Assembly (NCBI RefSeq): GCF_020567525.1
Contig: NZ_JAJCVI010000003.1
Coordinates: 186,001 to 250,000 of the forward strand
Direction of reading: 5' to 3'
Origin: Halorubellus salinus
GTDB lineage: Archaea; Halobacteriota; Halobacteria; Halobacteriales; Natrialbaceae
Length of the DNA: 64,000 nucleotides
Shown: piece by piece, positions 53,337-61,543 of the stretch
How the letters are laid out: each line of letters starts with the position of its first letter
Numbering within the stretch: the stretch's first letter is position 1
Made by a program: the position numbers and the translations under genes
Notes under the pieces: model-generated
Databases searched by the model: none
The model's input: the letters and a program-made list of their open reading frames with translations, nothing else
Told to the model about the DNA's origin: nothing

Positions 53337-53972
53337 CTACTCGGTGGTCTGACTCGCGCCCTGTTCCAGGGCGGCCGCGGGCTCTGCTTGGACTCGCAGG
53401 ACGTAGCCGATACCGAGGAGTGCGATGGCCTGGCAGGTGGCGAGGACGAACGGCCCCCACGTCGGCGTCGTCGACCCGAGCGACGCGACCCGCACGACGT
53501 TCACGAGGAAGACGAGCGGAGGGGCGGCGAGCAGGAGTGCGAGCCGCGTCGACGACCCGGAAGCGCGCACCACGCCGACTGCGACGGCGAGGAAGCCGAG
53601 GACGATACCTGCCAACAGCAGTGCTTGCAGTGCGTCGACGAACGCGGGCAACGTGTCGACGACGCCGGTCAGTTCGAGGAGGTTGCCGACCGCGGTGACC
53701 GACGCGCCGACCAGTCCGAGCGACGCGAACGCGCCGGCAACGCGCCGCGACCAGACGCCATCGAGTTCGCGAGCGACCCCCAGCAGGCCGACGAACGCGG
53801 CCGTCCAGCCGATCGGCCCGACGGTGTCCTGGAGGACGCGGGACTCCATCGCACCGAGTGCGAACGCCCCCCAGAGTCCTGCGAACACGGCGAAGCAGAT
53901 GCCCGAGAACGAGAAGGCCTGCGACGTCCAGCTTTCGACCGCCGAGACCGAGTCGTTGTCAGTTCGTGACAT
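53337..53972 (-). CDS. Hypothetical membrane protein
   Basis: 211 residues from ATG 53972, chosen because GTTATC about 30 bases upstream can serve as TATA. About six hydrophobic segments (for example FSGICFAVFAGLWGAFALG, WTAAFVGLLGVARELD, VDALQALLLAGIVLGFLAVAVGVV and LALLLAAPPLVFLVNVVRV) with short loops. No catalytic motif or recognised family. It is convergent with the hydroxyacyl-CoA dehydrogenase. Confidence 0.65.
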   Translation of the reverse strand: MSRTDNDSVSAVESWTSQAFSFSGICFAVFAGLWGAFALGAMESRVLQDTVGPIGWTAAFVGLLGVARELDGVWSRRVAGAFASLGLVGASVTAVGNLLELTGVVDTLPAFVDALQALLLAGIVLGFLAVAVGVVRASGSSTRLALLLAAPPLVFLVNVVRVASLGSTTPTWGPFVLATCQAIALLGIGYVLRVQAEPAAALEQGASQTTE

Positions 53973-54101
53973 GGTGGGATGGTAGTCGGGAGCGAGCCCG
54001 ATAACCATCATCTATACGACATTATAGTTGCCTTGCTGACACGCCGACGCTGCGGGTTGCGCACCACTCACGCTTATGTCACTTCCCAGACTACTGAACC
54101 T

Positions 54102-55229
54102 ATGACGGCCGACCCCCACGGCGTCGACGGCGGAACGGGCGGCGACCGAACGAAGGGAGGCAGTACGGACGCCGACGGTACGGACGCAGTTGGAAGGGAA
54201 GAAGGCGCAACGGAGGAAGGTGGAACCGAGGAAGGTGGAACCGAGGAAGGTGGAGCGAAGGAAGCCGCAACGCGCGGTCGCGGGCGGCTCCCGCCCGACG
54301 AGGCGTTCGCGGTGCTCGGACAGGAGACGCGCCTCGACATCCTCCGCATCCTCGGCGACGCCGACGGCGAACTCGAGTTCTCCGCGCTCTTCGACCGCGT
54401 CGAGTACGACACGAGCGCCAACTTCAGCTACCACCTCGAACAGCTCGTCGGCCACTTCGTCGAGCGCACCGAGGACGGCTACGGTCTCCGCCAGGCAGGC
54501 CGTCGCGTCCTCGAAGCGGTCCTCTCCGGAGCGGTCACCGACGCACCGGTCGTCGAACCGACCGAGATAGAGTGGCCGTGCCAGCACTGTGGGGCGTCCA
54601 CCGTCGAGGTCGAGTACGTCGAGGAGCAGGTCGGTATCTACTGCACGAACTGCCCCGGCCAGTACGGCGGTGCCCGAGCGGCGGAAGACGACGCACTTCC
54701 CGCCGACCGCGCGCGGATCGGGTACGTCCACCTGCCGCCGGCCGGGACGCGAGACCGGACCGCGAAGGAGGTGCTCGCCGCCGCGAACACGTGGACCGTG
54801 ATGCAGGCCCAGTCGCTCCACCGGGGGGTCTGCCCGCGATGCGCGGCCGCCGTCGTGCACGACCTCGACGCGTGCGGTTCCCACGACGCAAGCGAGGGCA
54901 TCTGCGACGCGTGCGACCGCCGGTTCGCGGTCGCCTCCCGGAGCACGTGCACGAACTGTGGGTTCGAACTCGGCGGGTCGGCCATCGGCCGCCTCCACAC
55001 CGAGCCCGACCTGTTGGGGTTCCTGTTCGAGCACGACGTCGACCCGTTCGCGTCCGACTCGGCGAGCACCCTCGAGGTCGCGGACTTCGACGAGACGGTC
55101 CTCGCGACCGACCCACCGAAGGTGCGATTCACCTTCGGCATCGGGGACGACCGGCTCGAACTGCTCGCCGACGACGACCTCGACGTCATCGAGGCGACGC
55201 GGCGGACCACCACGGACGCGGACGACTGA
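54102..55229 (+). CDS. ArsR-like winged-helix regulator with zinc ribbons (DUF7351 type)
   Basis: 375 residues from ATG 54102 (GCTTATG at 54072-54078 fits a leaderless TATA). A disordered N-terminus contains three EEGGT repeats. A winged helix follows (about 65-150: AFAVLGQETRLDILRILGDADGELEFSALFDRVEYDTSANFSYHLEQLVGHFV). Three pairs of zinc knuckles come next (CQHC and CTNC; CPRC; CDAC and CTNC). The C-terminal DUF7351-like domain ends the protein. A related C-terminal part is found at the left edge of the window. Targets and ligand are unknown. Confidence 0.85.
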   Translation: MTADPHGVDGGTGGDRTKGGSTDADGTDAVGREEGATEEGGTEEGGTEEGGAKEAATRGRGRLPPDEAFAVLGQETRLDILRILGDADGELEFSALFDRVEYDTSANFSYHLEQLVGHFVERTEDGYGLRQAGRRVLEAVLSGAVTDAPVVEPTEIEWPCQHCGASTVEVEYVEEQVGIYCTNCPGQYGGARAAEDDALPADRARIGYVHLPPAGTRDRTAKEVLAAANTWTVMQAQSLHRGVCPRCAAAVVHDLDACGSHDASEGICDACDRRFAVASRSTCTNCGFELGGSAIGRLHTEPDLLGFLFEHDVDPFASDSASTLEVADFDETVLATDPPKVRFTFGIGDDRLELLADDDLDVIEATRRTTTDADD

Positions 55230-55307
55230 AGCCCGGACTCGAACGCACCCTCGGCACGGTCATCGAAGAACGTCTGGGAACCACCGCCGACGCACGCTCT
55301 CGGGGCC

Positions 55308-57041
55308 TCAGACCAGTAACGGCGGGGCGGCGAACGCGTCGACCTGGACGTCGAGCAACGTCGGTGCCTCGGACGCGATGGCGTCCTCGATGGCTGGCCC
55401 GACGCGCTCGGCGTCCTCGATGCGTTCGCCCTCGCAGCCGAACCCGCGGGCGACCTGCGCGTAGTCGACGCCCGGCTGGAAGTCCGTGGACTGGTCGACG
55501 CTGTGAGTCGCCATCTGACTCATCTTCGACGACCCCAGGGACTCGTTGTTCGTCACGACGACGGTCACGGGGAGGTCCTCGCGAGCCGCCGTCTCCAGGT
55601 CCGCGACGTGATACCCGATGCCGCCGTCCCCGGAGAGCACGACCACCGGGGCGTCCGGGCGCGCCGCCTGCACGCCGAGGGCCTGGGGCAGCGCGGCGTT
55701 GATGCCGTCGCTCCCGCGCGCCTGCAGGTACCGAAGTCCCGACTCCTCGGTCTCGTAGAACGCCCCCGAGAAGAACCCGGGGAAGCTCGTCGCACTCACC
55801 AGGACGCCCTCGGCGGGTATCCGCTCGTTCAGCTCGTGCACGACGCGCTGGGGTTGGACGGGCGAGCGGTCGCTCGTCAGGTCGTCCCGGTGCTCCTCGC
55901 GCCACGCTTCGCGGTCCGCGGCGAGGGAGTCCACGCGTGCCGCGCGAGCGTCGGCCCCGGCCGGTGCGTCCGCGTCGACGGCGTCCGCGAGCGCGTCGAG
56001 GGTCGCCCGCAGATCGGCGCGGATACCGACCGCGGGCTCGTAGTTCCGGCCGAGCCACTCGGGGTCGAGGTCGACGTGCACGAGCGGCGCGTCATCGGGG
56101 ACGAGCGTCCACCCGACCGACGTCAGCTCGCCGAATCGCGTCCCGACCCCGAGCACGAGGTCCGCGTCCGCGAGCGCGTCGTTCGCCACCCGACAGAACC
56201 CCCAGCGGCCGACCACGCCGACGGCGTACGGCTCGGTCTCCGCGACCGCGCCCTTCCCGTTCATCGACGTCACCACCGGCACGTCCGCAGTCCTCGCGAA
56301 GCGCGAGAGCGCGTCCATCGCGTCGGCGCGAACCACGCCCTCGCCCGCGACCACGACCGGGCGCTCTGCCCCGGCGAGCAGGTCGAGGACGTCCACGACC
56401 GCGTCCGCGCTCGGCTCCGGTCGCTCGCGTGGGTACGACCCGTCGACGTCACCGCGGAGGAACGACGCCGCGTCCGCGCTATCGCCTCCCCCCGCATCCG
56501 CGTCCACGTCGCTTCCTTCCCCTGTCTCCGCGTCGACGTCGCCCCCGAGGACGTCCTCGGAGAGGTTCACGTGCGCCGGTGCGGGAACGGTCGCGGTCGC
56601 CGTGCGGATGGCGCGCTGGACGGCGTCGACCGCGCGCGTCGGCGACTCCGGGTCCGCGGTCGTCGCCGTCCACGGCGCCAGGACCGCCTCGTTGTCCGCG
56701 TCCTGGATGACGCCGTTCCCGCGCGTCGCCCGGTCGTTCCCGCCCGTGAGTGCGAGCACCGGCGAGGACGCCCCGGCCGCCTCGGAGAGCCCCGCACCGA
56801 TGTACGCCGCCCCCGGGCCGCTCACGCCGTCGACGACGCCGAGCGTCCGCGCCGCCCGCGCGTACCCGTCCGCCATCAGCGCCGCGCTCGCCTCGCTGCG
56901 CGCCAGGACGTGCCGGAGGTCGCTCTCGGCGAGACTCGCGTAGTACGGATCCATCTGCTCGCAGGGGAACCCGAACACCGTCTCCACGCCCGCCGCCTCG
57001 AACGCCTCGACGACGACGTCGGTCGTCCGCGTCACAGCCAT
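55308..57041 (-). CDS. Thiamine-diphosphate-dependent enzyme (acetolactate-synthase/decarboxylase family)
   Basis: 577 residues, three-domain POX/ALS fold. Catalytic glutamate E50 (ARSEASAALMADGYARA). The middle domain has a GEGVVRADAMDALSRFA-like segment, and the C-terminal ThDP/Mg motif reads GDGGIGYHVADLETAAREDLPVTVVVTNN. An insertion (about 165-200) of aspartate/glycine-rich sequence is present. The substrate could be a 2-oxo acid. It does not look like the biosynthetic ilvB because no small-subunit gene is nearby. Transcribed alone. Confidence 0.88.
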   Translation of the reverse strand: MAVTRTTDVVVEAFEAAGVETVFGFPCEQMDPYYASLAESDLRHVLARSEASAALMADGYARAARTLGVVDGVSGPGAAYIGAGLSEAAGASSPVLALTGGNDRATRGNGVIQDADNEAVLAPWTATTADPESPTRAVDAVQRAIRTATATVPAPAHVNLSEDVLGGDVDAETGEGSDVDADAGGGDSADAASFLRGDVDGSYPRERPEPSADAVVDVLDLLAGAERPVVVAGEGVVRADAMDALSRFARTADVPVVTSMNGKGAVAETEPYAVGVVGRWGFCRVANDALADADLVLGVGTRFGELTSVGWTLVPDDAPLVHVDLDPEWLGRNYEPAVGIRADLRATLDALADAVDADAPAGADARAARVDSLAADREAWREEHRDDLTSDRSPVQPQRVVHELNERIPAEGVLVSATSFPGFFSGAFYETEESGLRYLQARGSDGINAALPQALGVQAARPDAPVVVLSGDGGIGYHVADLETAAREDLPVTVVVTNNESLGSSKMSQMATHSVDQSTDFQPGVDYAQVARGFGCEGERIEDAERVGPAIEDAIASEAPTLLDVQVDAFAAPPLLV

Positions 57042-57096
57042 CCACCACCGCGTCGCGTGCGTCGTGTGAACATGACTCCCTCAACTCGCGGGGCCC

Positions 57097-57294
57097 TCAA
57101 AAACGCTCCCCCGGAGCGTCCCAGGAGCCGCATCGGAAGTCCGGCCAGCGACGAGGGCTGGGTGAAGCGAACCAGAGCGGTGAGGAGCACGCCGAGTCGG
57201 GGTCCCTTCGGCGGTCAGACGACTCGGTCGAGTCCGGGACGAGTCGCCGCCGCAGGACCGCGTAGACGACCGCGACGGGCGGCATCACCAGCAC
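57097..57294 (-). CDS. Doubtful 65-residue frame with one membrane helix
   Basis: The first about 20 residues (MLVMPPVAVVYAVLRRRLVPD) look like a membrane segment with a basic stop-transfer. The remainder is arginine/serine/tryptophan-rich, unlike haloarchaeal proteins. It follows the methyltransferase stop at 57301 by 6 bases. It may be a decayed small membrane protein. Confidence 0.22.
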   Translation of the reverse strand: MLVMPPVAVVYAVLRRRLVPDSTESSDRRRDPDSACSSPLWFASPSPRRWPDFRCGSWDAPGERF

Positions 57295-57300
57295 ACCGCT

Positions 57301-58191
57301 TCACTCGCCGTGGTCCGCCCCAGCGGTCCCACCTGGCCGGAAGAGGAGGTCGTGGTTCCGGGCGACGTACGTCAACTCGCCGCGCGCGAGCTGTGCGTGA
57401 CGCGTCGACGACCACTCCTCGGCACCGTCGACGTCGCTGACCGCGTCCGCGACGAACGACAGGATGCATCCGAGGAAGAACCGTTCGTCCTCCCGGTACG
57501 CGCCGTCGACCGGCCGGACGATCCAGTCCGAGGACCCGACGGCCTCGACGTGCGCGTCGCGCTCTCTGAGGTGCTCGCGGACGTGTCGAGCGGCACGACT
57601 GTCACGGCCCGGGGTCGCGTCGATGGCGTCGTGGAACGCCGCCAGAACGCGGTCGTCCGCGGGATGCGCTGGCTGGAAGACGGTGTCGCCGTCGAACGTG
57701 AGCGGCGCGTACACCAGCCCGTCCGGCGAGACGACCGCTTCGGCGACGTCCAGGGCCGAGCCGAGCGGGACGAGGTCGAGGAACGACTGCGCGAGCAACA
57801 GGTCCACCTCGCCGGCCGAGTCGACCGCTGGCAGCGCCTGGAGCGCGTCGCCGGCCGCGAATTCGAGGTCGGCGTCCCCGACCCGACAGCCCCGACCCGT
57901 CTCGACCGCGTCGAACCCGCGCCGACGGAGCACGCGAGGGGCCACGTGCCGCGCGAACGCGACGATACCCGCGTCGACGTCGACCCCGTGGTACGACGAC
58001 GGCCGGACGCCCCACTCGTAGAGCGCCGGCACCGTCAGGCCCGCTCCGCACCCGGCTTCGGCGACCCGGGGCTCCGCCGGGAGCGCCGCCAGCAGTCGGT
58101 CGCGAACGCGCCGGTTCCGGGCGCGCTCGTCCACCGAGCGCTTCGCCGCCAGGTACCGCCGACGCGCGTGCTCGTGCCCGCCGTCCGTCAT
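57301..58191 (-). CDS. SAM-dependent methyltransferase in the pterin operon
   Basis: 296 residues. Motif I is VAEAGCGAGLTVPALYEWGV, the acidic strand end is YHGVDVDAGIVAFARH, and motif IV region reads DLLLAQSFLDLVPLGSALDVAEAVVSPDGLVY. The N-terminal helix (HARRRYLAAKRSVDERARNRRV) precedes the core. ATG 58191 overlaps the stop of the PTPS gene by 4 bases, so translation is coupled. The substrate is unknown; a pterin-, flavin- or lipid-linked acceptor is conceivable from context. Confidence 0.82.
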   Translation of the reverse strand: MTDGGHEHARRRYLAAKRSVDERARNRRVRDRLLAALPAEPRVAEAGCGAGLTVPALYEWGVRPSSYHGVDVDAGIVAFARHVAPRVLRRRGFDAVETGRGCRVGDADLEFAAGDALQALPAVDSAGEVDLLLAQSFLDLVPLGSALDVAEAVVSPDGLVYAPLTFDGDTVFQPAHPADDRVLAAFHDAIDATPGRDSRAARHVREHLRERDAHVEAVGSSDWIVRPVDGAYREDERFFLGCILSFVADAVSDVDGAEEWSSTRHAQLARGELTYVARNHDLLFRPGGTAGADHGE

Positions 58192-58598
58192 CGCAGTACG
58201 CGTTCGTGGCTCGCCCACGCGAGGTCGTCCTCCCACATCCGGACGGTCAACCGCGTCGGCGTCGGGTCCGCGAGCGCGGACGCGAGTCGTTCCCCGAAGT
58301 ACGCCGCGAACCGTTCGACGCTCGGGTTCACGCCCTCGAACTCCGGCAGGTCGTTCAGGACCGCGTCCCCGTACCGCGCCTCCAGGTCGTCGAGGACGTC
58401 CTCGACCGCGTCGATGTCGACGACGTACCCGTAGTCGCCGAGTTCCGGGGCGGCGAACTCCACCTCCGCGGTGAACTCGTGACTGTGCACCTCGCCCTCC
58501 GGCCCGGGGTCCGGGACCGTGAGGTAGTGCTGTGCGATGAACCGTCGACGGACGGTGAGACGATGCGGTTCCGCCGGTGGCGGTGAATGCTCTGACAT
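58188..58598 (-). CDS. 6-pyruvoyl-tetrahydropterin synthase/QueD-family protein
   Basis: 136 residues from ATG 58598. Zinc histidines are seen in FIAQHYL and EVHSHEF. The C-terminal WASHERVL replaces the usual acidic-plus-tyrosine ending. The family's catalytic cysteine, normally just before the HGH motif, is absent (GPEGEVHSHEF), so it is unlikely to be canonical PTPS or QueD. It lies with GTP cyclohydrolase III, a genomic pairing seen in haloarchaea, and may act on pterin-related or formamidopyrimidine compounds. Confidence 0.82.
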   Translation of the reverse strand: MSEHSPPPAEPHRLTVRRRFIAQHYLTVPDPGPEGEVHSHEFTAEVEFAAPELGDYGYVVDIDAVEDVLDDLEARYGDAVLNDLPEFEGVNPSVERFAAYFGERLASALADPTPTRLTVRMWEDDLAWASHERVLR

Positions 58599-58685
58599 GT
58601 GGTCGTTGCTGGTGGTATGGTCGACGGCCGTACAAGTGTACCGTCGAACGAGTTGGGTGACCGGCGACGCAGCGTCGGGCACCGA

Positions 58686-58907
58686 TAGGTCAGCACGACG
58701 TGCGGCGCGTCGCCGTCACTGGTAGGTCAGCACGACGTGCGGCGCGTCGCCGTCACTGGTAGGTCAGCACGACGTGCGGCGCGTCGCCGTCACTGGTAGG
58801 TCAGCACGACGTGCGGCGCGTCGCCGTCACTGGTAGGTCAGCACGACGTGCGGCGCGTCGCCGTCACTGGTAGGTCAGCACGACGTGCGGCGCGTCGCCG
58901 TCACTGG
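58686..58907. repeat. 37-bp tandem array derived from the dehydrogenase 3' end
   Basis: Six identical 37-bp units start at 58686, 58723, 58760, 58797, 58834 and 58871. A seventh, diverged copy begins at 58908 inside the dehydrogenase gene and is its native C-terminal coding sequence. Each unit reads, on the minus strand, as the last codons (DAPHVVLTYQ) plus the TGA stop. There are no spacers, so it is not CRISPR. It lies between the dehydrogenase and PTPS genes of one operon. Confidence 0.9.
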
Positions 58908-59920
58908 TAGGTCAGCACGACGTGTGGCGCGTCGAGGTCGCGGTCGTCGAGTCGGCGGTACGCGTCCGCGGCGTCCGCGAACGGCACCGTCTCCGTGAGG
59001 AGGACGTCGGTGTCGAGCGCTCGCAGGTGGTCGAACGCGACGTCGAACCGCCGGGACTTGTCCCAGCGACCCTGGAGTTCCGGCGCTATCGTACTCACCT
59101 GGCTCGATTCGACGCTGATGCGGTCCCGGTGGAACGACCCGCCGAGGTCGACCATCGCGCGCTTCGAGCCGTACCACGAGCCCACAACGACGCGGCCGTC
59201 GTAGCCGACCGCGTCGATCGCGGCGTCGAGCGTCGCCGGTTGCCCGGAGAGCTCGTAGACGAGGTCCGCGCCCGCAGCACCGGTACCGCCGACGGCACCG
59301 TCGAACTCGTCGGGGTCGACCGCACGGTCCGCGCCGAGCGTCCGAGCGAGTTCCCGTCGCGTCGCCATCGGTTCGACGACGACGAGCTCGTCGAGCGGGA
59401 ACGACGAGAGCACGTGCGTCGTACAGAGCCCGACGAGGCCAGCGCCGAACACGACGACGCGCTCGCCGACGCGCGGCCGCCCGTCGAGCACGAGGTTCGT
59501 CGCCGTCTCCACGGACGGCAGCAACGTCGCCTCCTCGACGGTCACGTCGTCGTCGACCGGAACGACCGCGTCCGCCGTCGTCGTGAACCGGTCCGCGTGC
59601 GGGACGAACGCGAACACGCGCCGGCCGACCCACTCCGCCGCGACGTCCCGGCCGGCGTCGACGACCTCGCCGACGGCCGCGTACCCGTACCGGAGCGGGT
59701 ACTCGAACGTCCCCGAGAGCGCGTCGATGCTCTCGTCGACCGCCATCCCCTCGGGGAACTCGCCGCGGTACACGAGGAGCTCCGACCCCGGACTGATGCC
59801 GGAGGCGACCGTCTCGACGAGCAACTCGTCGGCGGCCGGTTCCGACAGCGAATCGGTCCGCACCTCGACCGTCTCCGGGCCATCGAAGTAGAGGCTTCTG
59901 ACGTCCATCGACTCAGTCAT
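58901..59920 (-). CDS. Medium-chain (alcohol-dehydrogenase-like) oxidoreductase
   Basis: 339 residues from ATG 59920. MDR fold: ELLVETVASGISPGSELLVYRGEFP at the GroES-like start, cofactor loop VVVFGAGLVGLCTTHVL (about 155-175) and YELSGQPATLDAAIDAVGYDGRVVVGSWYG downstream. The catalytic and structural zinc cysteines of classical zinc alcohol dehydrogenases are absent, as in the BchC- and quinone-reductase-like branches. The start overlaps the GTP-cyclohydrolase stop by 8 bases. The 3' end is duplicated into the tandem array. Confidence 0.86.
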   Translation of the reverse strand: MTESMDVRSLYFDGPETVEVRTDSLSEPAADELLVETVASGISPGSELLVYRGEFPEGMAVDESIDALSGTFEYPLRYGYAAVGEVVDAGRDVAAEWVGRRVFAFVPHADRFTTTADAVVPVDDDVTVEEATLLPSVETATNLVLDGRPRVGERVVVFGAGLVGLCTTHVLSSFPLDELVVVEPMATRRELARTLGADRAVDPDEFDGAVGGTGAAGADLVYELSGQPATLDAAIDAVGYDGRVVVGSWYGSKRAMVDLGGSFHRDRISVESSQVSTIAPELQGRWDKSRRFDVAFDHLRALDTDVLLTETVPFADAADAYRRLDDRDLDAPHVVLTYQ

Positions 59921-60695
59921 CCGCGACCGTCCACGGCCCGTGCACGCGCTCGCCGGTCTCGCGGCACGCCTCCAGCGCGTGCTTCGCGTCGTCACCGGCC
60001 GCGTGCGCGGTCGGGCCGTGCCCGACGCCGACCTGGAGGTCGACGCCCGTTCGTTCGCGGACGCGTCGCAGCACGTCCGACAACGCGTCTGGCGACACCG
60101 ACGGACAGACCGCGATGACGTTGTCGCCGCCGACGAACTGCGTCACCGCCTCGTGCTCGTCGCGCAGAATCTCGTCGAGCGTCGAGACGGCTCGCTGGAC
60201 CGTCCGGTCGGCGACCGCCGGGGAGACCCGGTCTGTCAGGTCGCCGGTGGCGTCGACCACGTCGAAGTGCGCGACGGTGAGCGCACCCGGGGTCGCGTCG
60301 TCGACGACGCGATGGTCGAGGACCTCGCGTCGGTCCGCGGACTGCGCACTCCCCGCTTCCTGGAGGGCCGCGCCGGCAGCGTCGAGCGCCTGCGCAGGCG
60401 TCCGCGCAGTCCCGACGCCGACGCTCACCGAGACCGGGAACCGGTTCCGAACTCGTTCCTGTAACCGCTCGAACGTACTCGGGTCGACCCCGTTCGCCAC
60501 GCCGATCATGTTGTCGTACCTGGACGTGAACGCGTAGCCGTCGTGGTCGCCGAAGAAGTCAGCGGTGGTCGCGAACAGTCGCGCCTGCAACGCCTGCAGG
60601 TCCGTTTCGCGTCGCGGGGCGGGTGTCGTCGTCCAGGGCCCGTAGTCGTCGATCTGTACGACGACGAGCCTGGCACCGTCACGAGAGTCGCTCAC
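59913..60695 (-). CDS. GTP cyclohydrolase III (GTP cyclohydrolase IIa)
   Basis: 260 residues of the archaeal GCH III type, a duplicated ferredoxin/palm-like cyclase fold. Recognisable are VVVQIDDYGPWTTTPAPRRETDLQALQARLFA, the NMIGVANGVD loop and SVSVGVGTARTPAQALDAA in half 1, then FVGGDNVIAVCP and VDLQVGVGHGPTAHAAGDDAKHALEACRE in half 2. The enzyme converts GTP to the formamidopyrimidine FAPy precursor of riboflavin and F420 in archaea. GTG 60695 overlaps the preceding stop. Gene symbol arfA is used for such archaeal enzymes; it is left blank here only because orthology was judged by eye. Confidence 0.92.
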   Translation of the reverse strand: MSDSRDGARLVVVQIDDYGPWTTTPAPRRETDLQALQARLFATTADFFGDHDGYAFTSRYDNMIGVANGVDPSTFERLQERVRNRFPVSVSVGVGTARTPAQALDAAGAALQEAGSAQSADRREVLDHRVVDDATPGALTVAHFDVVDATGDLTDRVSPAVADRTVQRAVSTLDEILRDEHEAVTQFVGGDNVIAVCPSVSPDALSDVLRRVRERTGVDLQVGVGHGPTAHAAGDDAKHALEACRETGERVHGPWTVADD

Positions 60696-61543
60696 GTCTC
60701 GGATTGAAGGTCCGGCGTTTCATTAGCGTTCGCTTCGGGGAACCGCCCGGTCACGGCGAGGTAGTCGCGAGCGAACACCGCGAGCGACGGTATCATCGCG
60801 ACCGTGGCGACCGGCCACGCGACCGCCGGTCGCGTCACGGGGAGGAGCGCGAACGCGACGACCGCCATCTGGAGTCCAGCCAGTGGTCGGCGCACGCGAC
60901 TCGGCGGCAGGTCGCCGACCGGTCGCCCGCGTCGCTCGCGCACCCAGCATCCGAACCGGAAGAGGTACCGAGCGACCGAGATGGAGAGGTACCAGACCGG
61001 GAGGGCACCCCACGCGACGGCGACGACGGGCGCGACCAGGAACCCCATCGTGTCGAACGCCAGGTCCAGGCGCTCGCCGAGACGGGTCCGTCGCCCCACC
61101 GTACTCGCGAGGGCGCCGTCGACGTAGTCCAGGCCCGCGCCGACGCCGTACCCGACCGCGGGCACCCACGCCCACACCGCCGTCGCCGCCGCAGCGCCCG
61201 ACGCCACCTCGCTGGGTGGGACGAGCAGGCACCCCGCGACCCACGCGAACAGCCAGCCGCGCGCAATCGTCACGCCGTTCGCGACCCCGAGCGTCCCGTA
61301 GACCACCGGTTCCGTCGCACCCTCAGCCCGCGTGGACGGCGCTTGCTGGTGGTTCTCGCCGAGGGCTCCGTGGAGGAACCAGAGCGTGTACCCCATCGGT
61401 ACCGCGGCCACCGCGAGCCATCGCGCCGCGGCCGCGACCGTGAACGCGCCAGCGACGGCCACCGCGAGCGCGGCGGTCGCGGCCACGGCGACGACGACCG
61501 TCACCCGGAACCCCCGCCGGAGACCTTGAGGCACCGCCGTCAT
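60692..61543 (-). CDS. CDP-alcohol phosphatidyltransferase-like membrane protein with an altered motif
   Basis: 283 residues with about six hydrophobic segments. The signature D-x2-D-G-x2-A-R-x8-G-x3-D-x3-D is present as DYVDGALAS through GERLDLAFD: D139, D142, G143, G156, D160 and D164 are intact. The arginine is replaced by serine at 147. Activity is plausible but the motif is not canonical. The ATG at 61543 overlaps the fusion-gene stop by 4 bases and its own stop overlaps the GTP-cyclohydrolase start, so it belongs to the same operon. It could make an unusual phospho-polar lipid. Confidence 0.75.
   Translation of the reverse strand: MTAVPQGLRRGFRVTVVVAVAATAALAVAVAGAFTVAAAARWLAVAAVPMGYTLWFLHGALGENHQQAPSTRAEGATEPVVYGTLGVANGVTIARGWLFAWVAGCLLVPPSEVASGAAAATAVWAWVPAVGYGVGAGLDYVDGALASTVGRRTRLGERLDLAFDTMGFLVAPVVAVAWGALPVWYLSISVARYLFRFGCWVRERRGRPVGDLPPSRVRRPLAGLQMAVVAFALLPVTRPAVAWPVATVAMIPSLAVFARDYLAVTGRFPEANANETPDLQSET

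Noticed and set aside
50131-53460. 1109-residue minus-strand frame
   Set aside because: Antisense of the YihY, permease and hydroxyacyl-CoA dehydrogenase genes, with extreme glutamate/arginine/aspartate composition.
58686-58907. CRISPR array from regularly spaced repeats
   Set aside because: The repeats are contiguous with no spacers and are copies of the adjacent gene's last codons; no cas gene is present.
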